Below, piece by piece: positions 40,809-52,374 of a DNA stretch of 64,000 nucleotides. Below the pieces are notes generated by a model. That model ran no database searches, was not told the DNA's origin, and saw only the letters and a program-made list of their open reading frames with translations. The stretch is from Kushneria sinocarnis (GTDB lineage: Bacteria > Pseudomonadota > Gammaproteobacteria > Pseudomonadales > Halomonadaceae). Location of the stretch: NCBI RefSeq assembly GCF_003633775.1, contig NZ_RBIN01000006.1:124001-188000 (forward strand), in the 5' to 3' direction. The position numbers and the translations under genes were made by a program. Positions within the stretch are counted from its first letter, which is position 1. Each line of letters starts with the position of its first letter.

Positions 40809-41064
40809 ACTGACCCTGATCAATCGCCGTGGCCTGCACGCCCGCGCCGCGACCCGACTGGTACAGTGCTGTCAGCAGTTCGATGCCAGGGTCACCGTCC
40901 ACCATGACGAGCGCAGTGCCGATGCCGCCAACATCATGTCCCTGATGATGCTGGCCGCCCCCTGCCATACCTGCCTGACCGTTGTCAGCGAAGGACCGGA
41001 GGCCGAAGCGGCGCTGGACGCCGTGACCCGGCTGGTCGAGGCCCGCTTCGACGAGGACGGCTGA
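40795..41064 (+). CDS. ptsO: Nitrogen PTS phosphocarrier protein NPr
   Basis: NPr is the HPr-like carrier that passes phosphate from PtsP to PtsN. The 89-residue product has active-site His15 in NRRGLHARAAT and the conserved helix ANIMSLMMLAA. ATG 40795, inside the end of rapZ, gives the normal length; a start at 40783 would add four residues. The gene for its donor, ptsP, is not in the window. Confidence 0.93.
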   Translation: MAQRELTLINRRGLHARAATRLVQCCQQFDARVTVHHDERSADAANIMSLMMLAAPCHTCLTVVSEGPEAEAALDAVTRLVEARFDEDG

Positions 41065-41162
41065 AAGGCCTCGCAGCGATGGAACGCCGTCCCGGACCGG
41101 GCAGTTAACGAACAGCGGTGCTAAACTGGCGGCCGTCCATGTCGGTTCGGAAAGCCCCACCC

Positions 41163-42518
41163 ATGAGCACGCAACCGGAAACCCTCCAGCAGCGTCTGGA
41201 ACGCCTGAACTCGGCCCTTGAAGAAGGCTCGACCGGTCAGGTCAGACGCATGCTCAATCGCGGCCTGGCGGCGGTGGATGTCGCCCAGTTGCTGGAGTCG
41301 ACACCGCCCCGGGAGCGGGAGCAGCTGTGGGCGATGATCGAGCCCGAGCTGCAGGGTGAGGTACTGCAGTACCTGGTCGATGATATCCAGACCGAATTTC
41401 TCGGCCGCATGAGTGTGGAGCAGCTGCTGTCGATCGCTCGGCGACTGGATACCGACGACACCGCCGACCTGCTCCAGCGCCTGCCCAATACCATGATCCA
41501 GCGGGTACTGGCGGCCATGGGCACTGCCGAGCGCGAGCAGGTCGAGCGGGTGCTCGCCTACCCCGAGGATACCGCCGGCGGGCTGATGGATACCGACACC
41601 ATCACCATCCGCCCAGAGGTGACGCTGGCCGTGGTTCAGCGCTATCTGCGCCGGCACGAACGCCTGCCGGAATCCACCGACACCCTGCTGGTGGTCACGC
41701 GCCGGCGTGAACTGATCGGTCATCTGCCGCTGACGCGCCTGCTGGTCAGCGATCCGGACATCACGGTACGCGAGATCATGGAAACCGACCTGGTCACGCT
41801 CACGGCGCTCACGCCGGAGACGGAAGTGGCCAGCGTATTCGAACGCTTCGACCTGATTTCCGCCCCCGTGCTGAGTCTGGACGGCAAGCTGCTGGGCCGC
41901 ATTACCATCGACGACGTGGTCGATGTGATTCGTGAAGGCGCCGGCCATACCATGATGAGCATGGCCGGTCTCGAGGATGACGAGGATACCTTCGCCCCGG
42001 TACTGCGTACCGGACGACGGCGTGCCGTCTGGCTGGGCATCAATCTGATCGCCGCCACCGTGGTCTCGGTGGCCATCGGCTTTTTCGAGGACACCATCCA
42101 GCGCATCGCCGCGCTCGCCGTGCTGATGCCGATCGTCTCCAGCATGGGCGGCATCGGCGGCTCGCAGACGCTGACCGTGATGATCCGCGGCATAGCGCTG
42201 GGACACGTCTCCCGTACCAACCTGCGCTGGCTGGTCGTCCGCGAGCTGCTGGCCGGCAGCCTCAACGGGGTGCTCTGGGCCTGCGTGGTCGCGGTCATCG
42301 CCGTCGTGCGTTTCGATGACCTCCAGCTGGGGGTCATCATTGCGCTGGCCATGGTGATCAATCTCGTCACCGCCGCACTGGTGGGAACGCTGATCCCGGT
42401 ACTGCTCAAGCGCCTGTCGATCGATCCGGCACTGTCCGGCGGCGTCCTGCTGACCACCATTACCGATGTGGTCGGATTCGTGGCCTTTCTTGGCCTGGCC
42501 ACCGTCTTCTACACCTGA
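41163..42518 (+). CDS. mgtE: Magnesium transporter MgtE
   Basis: MgtE is a dimeric magnesium channel whose cytoplasmic domains sense Mg2+. The 451-residue product has an N-terminal MgtE_N domain (about 1-125), two CBS domains (about 135-250), a connecting helix and five C-terminal membrane segments that include the GGIGGSQTLTVMIRGIALG region. ATG 41163 gives standard length. No magnesium riboswitch was recognised in the 98 nt upstream. It is convergent with pmbA. Confidence 0.94.
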   Translation: MSTQPETLQQRLERLNSALEEGSTGQVRRMLNRGLAAVDVAQLLESTPPREREQLWAMIEPELQGEVLQYLVDDIQTEFLGRMSVEQLLSIARRLDTDDTADLLQRLPNTMIQRVLAAMGTAEREQVERVLAYPEDTAGGLMDTDTITIRPEVTLAVVQRYLRRHERLPESTDTLLVVTRRRELIGHLPLTRLLVSDPDITVREIMETDLVTLTALTPETEVASVFERFDLISAPVLSLDGKLLGRITIDDVVDVIREGAGHTMMSMAGLEDDEDTFAPVLRTGRRRAVWLGINLIAATVVSVAIGFFEDTIQRIAALAVLMPIVSSMGGIGGSQTLTVMIRGIALGHVSRTNLRWLVVRELLAGSLNGVLWACVVAVIAVVRFDDLQLGVIIALAMVINLVTAALVGTLIPVLLKRLSIDPALSGGVLLTTITDVVGFVAFLGLATVFYT

Positions 42519-42533
42519 ATCCGACCTGCCGCG

Positions 42534-43871
42534 TCAGCCAGCCACCACCATCTCATCAATCAGCCAGCTGCCGGTATGAACGCTGCCGCGGGTATCGATG
42601 TCATCGCCGATCGCCCGCAGGCCGGCGAACATCTCCCGCAGGTTGCCGGCAATGGTGAACTCCTCGACCGGCCCTGCCAGCTGTCCGTCGACCACGCGGA
42701 AGCCGGCAGCCCCGCGTGAGTAGTCCCCCGTCACGGCATTGACCCCCTGCCCCATCAGTTCGATCACCACCACGCCATTGCCCATCGATTCGAGCAGTGT
42801 CTGCCAGGGGGTCAGCGGAGCGGTCAGACGCACATTGCGTGCGCCGCCGGCATTGCCGGTAGTGGTCATGCCGAGTCGCCGGGCACTGTAGGTCGAGAGC
42901 ATGTAGCTCTTGAGCCGTCCGTCACGGATATAGTCATTGTCACGGGTATAGACGCCGTCACCGTCGAAGGCCGCGCTGGCCATGGCGCCGGGTTCGCGGG
43001 GCCGCTCGCCGATGGAAAGCCACTCGGGAAAGAGACGTTCACCCAGCGCATCACACAAAAAGGAGGCATTGCGATAGAGCGCGCCGCCGGCGATGGCATT
43101 GAGGAAGCTGCCGATCAGTCCGCTGGCCAGTTCGGGCACGAACAGGACCGGCATGCGGCCGGTCTCGGGACGTCCGGCATCCAATCGTGCCACCGCCCGT
43201 TCCGCGGCCTGACGGCCCACCGATTCCGGATCCCGCAATCGCTGCGGGTCACGTTCGGCCGTATAGTCGTGATCGCGCTGCATGCCCTGTTCACCACGAG
43301 CGATCATGATGCAGGAGAGCGAGTGCTGGCTCCCCAGCTGACTGCCGATGAAGCCGTGGCTGTTGCCATATACCGTCACGCCCTCGCTGCTCGAGAGGGT
43401 GGCACCATCGCTGCTGTCGATCCCGCTGACGACGCGTCCGGCCCGTTCGCAGCGCCGCGCCAGTTCAACCGCCTCATCGGTGGAGAGCGGCCATGGATGG
43501 TGCAGGCCCAGATCGGGCAGCTCACGCGCCATCAGCTCGGCCTCGGCCAGGCCGGCAGCCGGGTCCTCGCCGGTGTAACGGGCAATCTCGCAGGCCCGGT
43601 CCACCGCATCGCGCAGTGCGCTTTCACTGGCATCGCTGGTCGAGGCGCTGCCCTTGCGCTGCCCGACATAGACCGTCACACCGATCCCCTGATCACGCGC
43701 CATTTCGAGCGTTTCCACCCGATCGAGCCGCACCGTGATCTCCATGCCCTGCTGCACACCGGCACCGATCTCGCAGGCATCGGCCCCCCGCTGGCCGGCA
43801 TGTTCGATCGCCATGCGCACGCGTGCTTCCAGCTCGGCCTGCTGGGCCCGTGCATCGAATGCCTGACTCAT
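42534..43871 (-). CDS. pmbA: Metalloprotease subunit PmbA (TldE)
   Basis: PmbA pairs with TldD to form a heteromeric protease that degrades unfolded peptides and matures some microcins. The 445-residue product has the TldE fold, with the C-terminal GNAGGARNVRL and VTGDYSRGAAGF motifs, and lacks the TldD metal-binding HExxxH as expected for this subunit. ATG 43871 has AAGGAG 5 nt upstream; a GTG two codons before it is less likely. It is divergent from darP. Confidence 0.95.
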   Translation of the reverse strand: MSQAFDARAQQAELEARVRMAIEHAGQRGADACEIGAGVQQGMEITVRLDRVETLEMARDQGIGVTVYVGQRKGSASTSDASESALRDAVDRACEIARYTGEDPAAGLAEAELMARELPDLGLHHPWPLSTDEAVELARRCERAGRVVSGIDSSDGATLSSSEGVTVYGNSHGFIGSQLGSQHSLSCIMIARGEQGMQRDHDYTAERDPQRLRDPESVGRQAAERAVARLDAGRPETGRMPVLFVPELASGLIGSFLNAIAGGALYRNASFLCDALGERLFPEWLSIGERPREPGAMASAAFDGDGVYTRDNDYIRDGRLKSYMLSTYSARRLGMTTTGNAGGARNVRLTAPLTPWQTLLESMGNGVVVIELMGQGVNAVTGDYSRGAAGFRVVDGQLAGPVEEFTIAGNLREMFAGLRAIGDDIDTRGSVHTGSWLIDEMVVAG

Positions 43872-43954
43872 GTTCACTCCTTCATGACTGATGGCATGCC
43901 CGGCGAGACTGATATACTCCCGGGCAGGATCCCAACCGATTGAACCGATACCTC

Positions 43955-44470
43955 ATGACCGACCACTCCCGGGACGAAGAGTCCGAATACGTCGTACGCC
44001 CCAACAAGACGCAGCTCAAGCGCGAGATGGCCGAACTCAAGGCCCTGGGCGAGCAGATCATCGCCATGCCCGAGCGGCAGCGCGCCCGGCTGCCCCTGTC
44101 GGCGGAACTGCTCGCCGCCATTGACGAGTTTCACCGCATTCCTTCTCGCGAAGCGCGCCGCCGCCATCTGCAGTATGTCGGCAAGCTGATGCGCAGCGAG
44201 GATATTGCCGGCATCCGTGACACCCTGGCCACCTTCGAACGCGAGCAACAGGGCCGCGAAGTGCACCTGCAGCGCCTCGGACAGTGGCGCGAACGGCTGA
44301 TCGAGGACGGCGATGCGGCGGTCACCGACTTCGTCGAACACTACCCGGCCGTCGATCTGCAGACCCTGCGTCAGGTCATGCGCAACGCGCGCCGCGAACG
44401 CGAGCAGGGCAAGCCGGGCAACAGCGCCCGCAAGCTGATGCGGCTGCTGCGTGACGCGGCCGGCATCTAG
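43955..44470 (+). CDS. darP: Ribosome biogenesis factor DarP (YjgA)
   Basis: DarP/YjgA is a small protein that associates with late 50S ribosomal precursors. The 171-residue product is highly charged and helical, with VVRPNKTQLKREMAELKALGEQI near its start and the conserved LRQVMRNARREREQGKPGNSARKLMRLLR at its end. ATG 43955 was preferred over an in-frame TTG at 43940. The pmbA-darP divergent arrangement is common in gammaproteobacteria. Confidence 0.93.
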   Translation: MTDHSRDEESEYVVRPNKTQLKREMAELKALGEQIIAMPERQRARLPLSAELLAAIDEFHRIPSREARRRHLQYVGKLMRSEDIAGIRDTLATFEREQQGREVHLQRLGQWRERLIEDGDAAVTDFVEHYPAVDLQTLRQVMRNARREREQGKPGNSARKLMRLLRDAAGI

Positions 44471-44475
44471 CACTG

Positions 44476-45938
<1,463 letters not shown>

Positions 45939-45942
<4 letters not shown>

Positions 45943-48900
45943 TGCGCGTCTTCCAGTTTGATCTGCGGTGAGGCCCAGGGGCCCCACACGTGATAGTAGA
46001 TGCGTGACACCCGACTGAGCCACGGTTCGAACAGCTGATGGAACAGCCAGAGTACGCCGCCAACCTGCGGCGCGCCAATGGCCACCGCGGCCAGCGGCAG
46101 GTTCTGCGTGACCGGTACGGTCACCCCGAGCTGACCATCAAGCGTCTGCGCCAGCAGATCCACCTGACCTGCCAGCGTGAAACGGGTGGCCGAGCCGGCC
46201 ACCCGGATCGGCTTCAGGGTCTGCAGTCGGCCATCGTGGAGCGTGGCGGCCCCCTCGAGCGAGCGGAAGGAAATGCCCGAATGCGTCACGTCGCTGAAAT
46301 TCAGGCGCAGGCGCTCGAAGAGATTATCGAGATTGAGCAGACTGACCACCCGGGCCAGATCGGAGTTGATGGCCGTGATCCGGCCATTGCCCAGTTCGAC
46401 ATCAAACCGCCCGGTCACGGCGTCGAGCGCGAACTGCCAGGGCGCTCCCGGCCAGGCGAGCTTCGCCTCTCCCCGGCCGCTCTCGGTACGAATGGCATCC
46501 GGCAGCGAGAATGATTTCAGGGTTTTGCCCAGATCCCCGGCATCGAGGTCAAGCCGCGCCCGGGTCAGGCTGCGATCACTGCCCGAAGCTTCCCAGTCGA
46601 GCCGACCGGTAATCGTGGCATCCGGCAACCGATAGACGATCGAGGAGAGTTCGAGCCGTTCATCGCTTGCCTGCCAGCGGGCCGACAGGTTCCCCAGCGA
46701 CATCTCATCGCGCAATAGCCGGTCGATGGTGATCCTGCCGGGCGGCAGGCTCTTCAGCCCGGGAGCGTAATCGGTGGCTTCGCCGCTCGCGCCACCTCCC
46801 TCGCTCTCGTCATCCCGGCTGCGCTCGCCCATGCGCAGAAAGGGAGCGATATCCAGTCGCGAGAGCCGTACCCGAAGCGGCAGATCGGGGCGGTCACGCC
46901 AGTCGGCGCTGCCTTTCAGGAAGGAACCTGCCATCTCGGCATGCCAGTCATTGCCCCGGGCATTCGCGGTCGCCCCCAGCGAACCGATGCACTGCACGCC
47001 CAGCGACAGGCAGTCGGTGCGAATGACAATGTGCTCGATGGGCGCCACCTTCTGGGCAGGAGCCCGGGTACGCATGCTTGGTCCCTTGCTGCTCTGGCCG
47101 CTGAGTCTGGCGATGGCGGTCTGCCAGGCCTGCATGTCGATGCGCTCGGCCTGCCAGTAGACCTCCCAGTGCTGCGCCGTGGGCCAGTCACCGAAGCGCG
47201 AGGGCCAGTGCTGCAGCCATACCTGCCCCTGACGGCTGTCGTGACGCCAGCGGGCCCTGACACGATCCGCCACCTGGAGCTTACCACTGCCCTGGCCGAG
47301 ATTGACCTCCAGCGACAGGGGCGTCTCGCGATCCGGGGCCTTCTGGAAGGGTGGCGGCAGGCGCAGCGACAGCCCCGCCAGGTCGGTGTTGACGTGCACG
47401 ATCGGGCCCCCGGCCTCGAGATCCAGACTGGCGCTGTAATCCACGCCACCGCTGAGCAGCGGAATCACCGTCTCGATGCCCAGCCAGCCGGCGACGCCGG
47501 CGGCCATCGCATGACCACGGGCGGTAATGCGGTTGCGCGCCAGGTCAACATGGACCTTCGAGACACTGTCAAACACGCGGGCCGTCAGATCCCCGGTGAC
47601 ATCGCTCTGCTCGTTGCGATACCGATAGGCCAGCCGGCCACTGACATCGGTCACGGTCAGATCCGATTGGCGAAAGTAGATGCCTGCGCGATCGATCCGG
47701 ATATTGCCATCGACCCGGGCCGCATCGGAGTCCTCCAGCGGCACTTCGACATTCAGCATGCCGGTCAGTGGGCCATGGGCACGCCAGCTGGCAATGGTAT
47801 CCGCCAGCGAAGCATCCAGGGGTGCCGCCTTGAGCACATCCAGCATGGCGCCGGCATCGCCGTGGACTGCAGCCGAGGCCGTCAGCCGGTTGTCGCCGAG
47901 ATGTACCCGGGCCCCGCGCGACACCAGACCGTTGAGGTTGGCATGGTCAATCCTGGCATCGATGGTCTCGCCGCGGATGTCGATATGCCCGTCCACCCCG
48001 GTCAGCGCCGGCCAGTCCTCGAGGTAATCGACGCTGGCGCGCCGCGCCTCCAGCGACACCCGAACCCGATCCCGATCCCGATCCGGCGCCTGATCACCGT
48101 TGAATACCAGCCGCAGGGCGACGCTGGCCCGGGGCACATCGGCGCGATGCAGGTGCTGCGACAGCCACTGACGGGCCTCGGGATCAAGTGCATTGAGCGG
48201 CAACCAATCGCGCGGCCGATCGCCCTGCACATCACGCAGTTCGAGATCAAGATTGAACCGTTCGGGCGCATCCCGGGGCAGCAGGAAGGCAAAGCTGCCC
48301 CGGGCCGTGGCACCGTCACGCTCTACCTGCAGATCCCGACCGCGCAGCGTATAGCCGTCGGCATCCCCCTGCCATGTCAGTCGGGTGTGCAGCTTCGCAA
48401 GCTGCCAGCGCGTGGGGAAGACGCCCGGCAGTTCAAAGGTGGTATCACTGCCCGAGAGTCTCAGCGAGCCCTGGCGCGGGGTGCCGCTCAGCCAGCCGTC
48501 GACCGGTCCCAGTCCCGGCACCTCGTTGCGTCCCCGGGTCGTGACACCGACCAGCCCGGCCCGGAAGTGCCACTGACCATCGAAATCCACTGCCACACCA
48601 TTGATCCGCCCGGTCGGATCGAGATGCTCGACGCTGCGACGCGTTTCACCCTCCAGTGGCAGCAGCGGCAGCAGTCCATCCAGGGGAGCCAGCTCGAAAC
48701 CGGCAATATTGAAGTGCCACTCGTCCCATTGTCCGGCAGCGGAAAGCGACAGGCGTGGCGGCAGCAGCGAGGCATCACTTCCGGCCGGCCGGGCCTTGAG
48801 CTGATTGATCCAGCCACGCCAGTGCTCACCATCACGCTCGAGCAACCCCCGCCCGGCCAGACTCGCCAGCCGGAAGGCATGTTCACCGCGCCCGAACTCG

Positions 48901-49751
48901 AGATCTGCCAGCGCCAGGTCGAAGCGGCTCTGCTCAAGGCTCCCCTGCTGCCAGCCGGCCCAGAGTCGCAGCCGGCCCGATGCCCGGTCGAGATGCCAGC
49001 GCGTATCTTCAAGCCCCGCCAGCAGCCAGCGCCCCAGCGTGCCCGATTCACCGGCATCGACGGTCAGCTGCAGCCTTCCCGTCAGGGCGTGGCGATTGTC
49101 GAACTCCCCCACCACGCGCAGCGCCGTCTGCTCACGATCCTGCAGATGGGCGCTGCCCTGCAGATGCGCTCCCTGAGCTGAATGGGTGATCGCCAGGCGC
49201 GGCACCATCAGGGTCTGCTGACGCTGCCCGTCGTGGAAGGTCAGGCGACCGCCATGGAGCGCCCCCCGCTGCCCGATCAGCTGCTCGACCCAACCGGTCA
49301 GGTGCGCCGGCGTGACCCCGCCGGTCGTGTCGGTATCACGGCGACCGGACCACCAGCCCCAGCCGCCTTCCGGCAGACGATAGAGCTCGACGACCGGCTC
49401 GCGAATCACGACGTCGGTGGTCACCGGCTGCCAGTGCCGCAGTGAGGCCAGCGTATCCAGCCGGGCCTGCAGATGGGTGACACCAAGTAGTGTCCGGCCA
49501 CTGCGCTGACGATCGCCGACATGTGCCCCCTCCAGGCTGACAATGACGTCCAGCCCCTCGAGGGTGATATCGAGATCGTCGTAGTGCACCATCAGCCGAT
49601 CGGGCAGCCCCAGCGCCTCCAGCAGATGGCGCTGCAGGTCCGGCTGATCGAGCGCACCCATTCGCAAGGCCACCACCGTTGCCGCGAGCAGCGTCAGGAG
49701 GGCGGCGAGCAGCATCAGGCTCCAGCGCGCAATCGTTCGCAGCAGCACCAT
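45939..49751 (-). CDS. yhdP: AsmA-like lipid transfer protein YhdP
   Basis: YhdP is a large bridge-like AsmA-family protein thought to carry phospholipids from the inner to the outer membrane, partly redundant with TamB and YdbH. The 1270-residue product has one N-terminal membrane segment (about residues 10-32) and a long periplasmic repetitive beta region, with the DUF3971/AsmA-type C-terminus. Length matches E. coli YhdP (1266). It lies 2 nt after rng. The long open frame opposite it is a GC-driven shadow. Confidence 0.95.
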
Positions 49752-49753
49752 GA

Positions 49754-51217
49754 TTACATCAGTACGATATCGTACTGCTCCTGGGAGTAGTGATGTTCCA
49801 CCCGGAAACGGATGGGCTTGCCGATGAAGGCTTCCAGATCCGCGACCGCCGTGGATTCCTCATCCAGCAGTCGATCCACCACCTGCCGGGAAGCCGTGAC
49901 CAGATAGGAATCGGGAGCGTAGGCCCGCTCTTCGCGTATGATTTCGCGAAAGATTTCATAACATACCGTTTCCGGAGTCTTCAGCGAGCCCCTTCCTTCG
50001 CATACCGGACAGGGTTCGCAGAGCACATGTTCGAGGCTTTCACGGGTCCGCTTGCGGGTCAGCTGGACCAGCCCCAGTTCGGTCACCCCGCTGAGCTTGT
50101 TGCGCGCAGGATCGCGCTCCAGCGCCTTCTCCAGCACGCGCAGCACCTGACGCTGGTGCTCGGGATCCAGCATGTCGATGAAATCGATGATGATGATGCC
50201 GCCCAGATTGCGCAGCCGCAGCTGCCGGGCGATGGCCGTGGCGGCCTCGAGATTGGTCTTGAAGATGGTCTCTTCGAAGTTGCGATGACCGACGAAGGCA
50301 CCGGTATTGACATCGATGGTGGTCATCGCCTCGGTCTGGTCGATCACCAGATAACCGCCCGACTTCAGCGGGGTGCGACGACCAAGCGATTTCGACAGCT
50401 CGTCCTCGACCGAGAACAGATCGAAGATCGGCCGCTCGCCGGCGTAGAGCTCGATGCGGGGCGCCACCCGGGGCATGAAATCCCGGGCGAACTGCAGCAG
50501 GCGCTCGAAGTTCTCCCGCGAATCGATGCGGATGCGCTCGATGTCATCCCGGACCGTATCGCGCAGGGTACGGGATGCCAGGCAGAGATCCTCGTAGAAC
50601 AGCGCCGGCGCGGCCTGCTCGCGGCGACGCTGCTCGATGCGCTGCCAGAGTCGCAGCAGAAACTGCATGTCGCTGACCAGCGCCTCACCCTCGGCACCCT
50701 CGGCAGCCGTACGAATGATATAACCACCGGCCATGTTGCTGGCATGCTGTTCCCGGCAGCGTTCGACCAGCCCCCGCAGCCGCTCACGCTCCGCATCCCC
50801 CTCGATGCGCTGCGACACCCCGGTATGCGAAGCACCAGGCATATAGACCAGATAGCGCGAGGGTATCGACAGCTGCGTGGTCAGTCGCGCCCCCTTGGTA
50901 CCGATCGGATCCTTGACGACCTGCACCACCAGCGCCTGGCCTTCGCGAAGCAGCTCACTGATGGGCACGATCTCGCTGTGCTGGGTCCCCGGCGGCATGA
51001 TCTCCTGGGCGTGGATGAAGGCCGTGCGCTCGAGTCCGATATCCACGAACGCAGCCTGCATGCCGGGCAGGACCCGTGCCACGATACCGAGATAGATGTT
51101 GCTGACGATGCCGCGACGCCGCTGCCGCTCGATCCAGGCTTCCTGCACCACACCGCTCTCGATCACCGCAACCCGGGTCTCCATCGGCGTCATGTTGATG
51201 AGGATTTCACCGCTCAT
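49754..51217 (-). CDS. rng: Ribonuclease G
   Basis: RNase G is an endoribonuclease that matures the 16S rRNA 5' end and turns over some mRNAs. The 487-residue product starts MSGEILINMTPMETRVAVIE, has an S1 domain (about 38-125), the catalytic DNase I-like region with ASRTLRDTVRDDIERI and TMTTIDVNTGAFVG-like metal site (Asp in TIDVNTGAF), and the Zn-link Cys pair in CEPCPVCEGRG. GGAAA precedes ATG 51217. Length matches E. coli (489). Confidence 0.96.
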   Translation of the reverse strand: MSGEILINMTPMETRVAVIESGVVQEAWIERQRRRGIVSNIYLGIVARVLPGMQAAFVDIGLERTAFIHAQEIMPPGTQHSEIVPISELLREGQALVVQVVKDPIGTKGARLTTQLSIPSRYLVYMPGASHTGVSQRIEGDAERERLRGLVERCREQHASNMAGGYIIRTAAEGAEGEALVSDMQFLLRLWQRIEQRRREQAAPALFYEDLCLASRTLRDTVRDDIERIRIDSRENFERLLQFARDFMPRVAPRIELYAGERPIFDLFSVEDELSKSLGRRTPLKSGGYLVIDQTEAMTTIDVNTGAFVGHRNFEETIFKTNLEAATAIARQLRLRNLGGIIIIDFIDMLDPEHQRQVLRVLEKALERDPARNKLSGVTELGLVQLTRKRTRESLEHVLCEPCPVCEGRGSLKTPETVCYEIFREIIREERAYAPDSYLVTASRQVVDRLLDEESTAVADLEAFIGKPIRFRVEHHYSQEQYDIVLM

Positions 51218-51269
51218 GCAGGTTTCCTTGATCAAAGCGTTTCACCGGCGCAAGCCGCGCCGGCAGACA

Positions 51270-51887
51270 TCAGGGCGAGCGGGGGTGCTGCCAGATCGCG
51301 ATCCCCTGACGAATCAGCAGCTCGGCGGTTTCACGGAGCGGCAGCCCCACCACGGCCGAATAGCTGCCGACAAGCCGCTGGATGAAGGCACCGGCCAGCC
51401 CCTGAATGGCATAGCCACCGGCCTTGTCCTGACCCTCGCCGGTAGCCAGATAGGCCTCGATGCGATCACGGCCGAGCGGCGCCAGGGTCACTTCACTGAT
51501 CACGCACTCGCTCAGCTCACCGGCCGGCCCCACGACCGTAACAGCCGACAGTACCTCGTGCGCCCTGCCCGACAGCGCCTCGAGCATTCGGCGGGCGTTG
51601 TCATCACTGCCGGGCTTGCCAAGGATGGCGCCCTCCAGCGACAACGCGGTATCCGCCCCCAGTACCACCGCGTGCGGATTGGCCGCTGCTCCGGCCCGCG
51701 CCTTTTCCAGTGCCATGCGCTGCACATACTCCGGCGGCATTTCCCCGGGGCGGGGCGTTTCATCGATGGCGGCCGGCCTCGCTTCACAGCAGACACCGAT
51801 CGTCTCCAGCAGCATGCGCCGGCGCGGCGATGCCGACGCCAGGATCAATGGACTGGTCATGGTGTCTGCTTCCGGCTCGAATGACAT
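51270..51887 (-). CDS. maf: Maf-family nucleotide pyrophosphatase (YhdE, dTTP/UTP type)
   Basis: Maf proteins hydrolyse non-canonical or excess nucleoside triphosphates; the YhdE subgroup acts on dTTP and UTP. The product has LASASPRRRMLL, GADTALSLEGAILGKP and the DKAGGYAIQGLAGAF motif. Placement after mreD and before rng supports the YhdE subgroup. ATG 51887 has GAGG about 5 nt upstream and is used here (205 residues); ATG 51860 would give the shorter family-like start MTSPLILASASPRR. Confidence 0.93.
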   Translation of the reverse strand: MSFEPEADTMTSPLILASASPRRRMLLETIGVCCEARPAAIDETPRPGEMPPEYVQRMALEKARAGAAANPHAVVLGADTALSLEGAILGKPGSDDNARRMLEALSGRAHEVLSAVTVVGPAGELSECVISEVTLAPLGRDRIEAYLATGEGQDKAGGYAIQGLAGAFIQRLVGSYSAVVGLPLRETAELLIRQGIAIWQHPRSP

Positions 51888-51894
51888 GGCGACC

Positions 51895-52374
51895 TCAGCG
51901 GAAACGGCGGCGTACGTGCTGCATCAGCGTAAAGAACCAGGGCCAGAGCACCCCGCCGATCACGGCCGCATAGACGAACTCCAGATGCAGGCTCGAGACA
52001 TCGAAGGCCACCCGCAGCCACTGATCGAGCAGCTGGATCAGTCCCAGCACGATGGTAATCAGCGCGGCCTGCTGCCACAACGAATAGACCCGCAGCCGAG
52101 CGTAGAGCAGCAGGCAAAGCCAGGTCAGCAACGACATCAGCAGCGCATTCTGCCCCAGCGGCGAGCCCTCCAGCAGATCCAGCAGCAACCCGAAGATGAA
52201 GCCGTGGAAGACCCCCACCCGCTGGGGCGCCACGATACACCAGAAGGCCAGCATCATGCCCAGCCAGTCGGGGCGCCACAGCAGCCACTGTTCGGGCAGC
52301 GGCATGACCTGCAGCAGCAGTGCCAGGATCAGTGAACTCCAGATCACGGCCAGCGATTCAGGGCGAACTGCCAT
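51895..52374 (-). CDS. mreD: Rod shape-determining protein MreD
   Basis: MreD is an integral inner-membrane protein of the elongasome. The 159-residue product is hydrophobic with about five membrane segments and has the family pattern GVFHGFIFGLLLDLLEGSPLGQNAL. ATG 52374, with GGGAGG upstream, overlaps the mreC end by 17 nt. Low sequence conservation is normal, and context after mreC fixes the call. Confidence 0.93.
   Translation of the reverse strand: MAVRPESLAVIWSSLILALLLQVMPLPEQWLLWRPDWLGMMLAFWCIVAPQRVGVFHGFIFGLLLDLLEGSPLGQNALLMSLLTWLCLLLYARLRVYSLWQQAALITIVLGLIQLLDQWLRVAFDVSSLHLEFVYAAVIGGVLWPWFFTLMQHVRRRFR

Noticed and set aside
41065-41162. Possible magnesium riboswitch before mgtE
   Set aside because: The 98-nt gap is too short and shows none of the conserved M-box pieces I could recognise.
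46941-49181. 746-codon plus-strand open frame opposite yhdP
   Set aside because: It lies wholly antisense to yhdP, whose protein is clearly recognisable. It is His/Gln/Arg/Pro-rich without family motifs, typical of the opposite strand of GC-rich genes.
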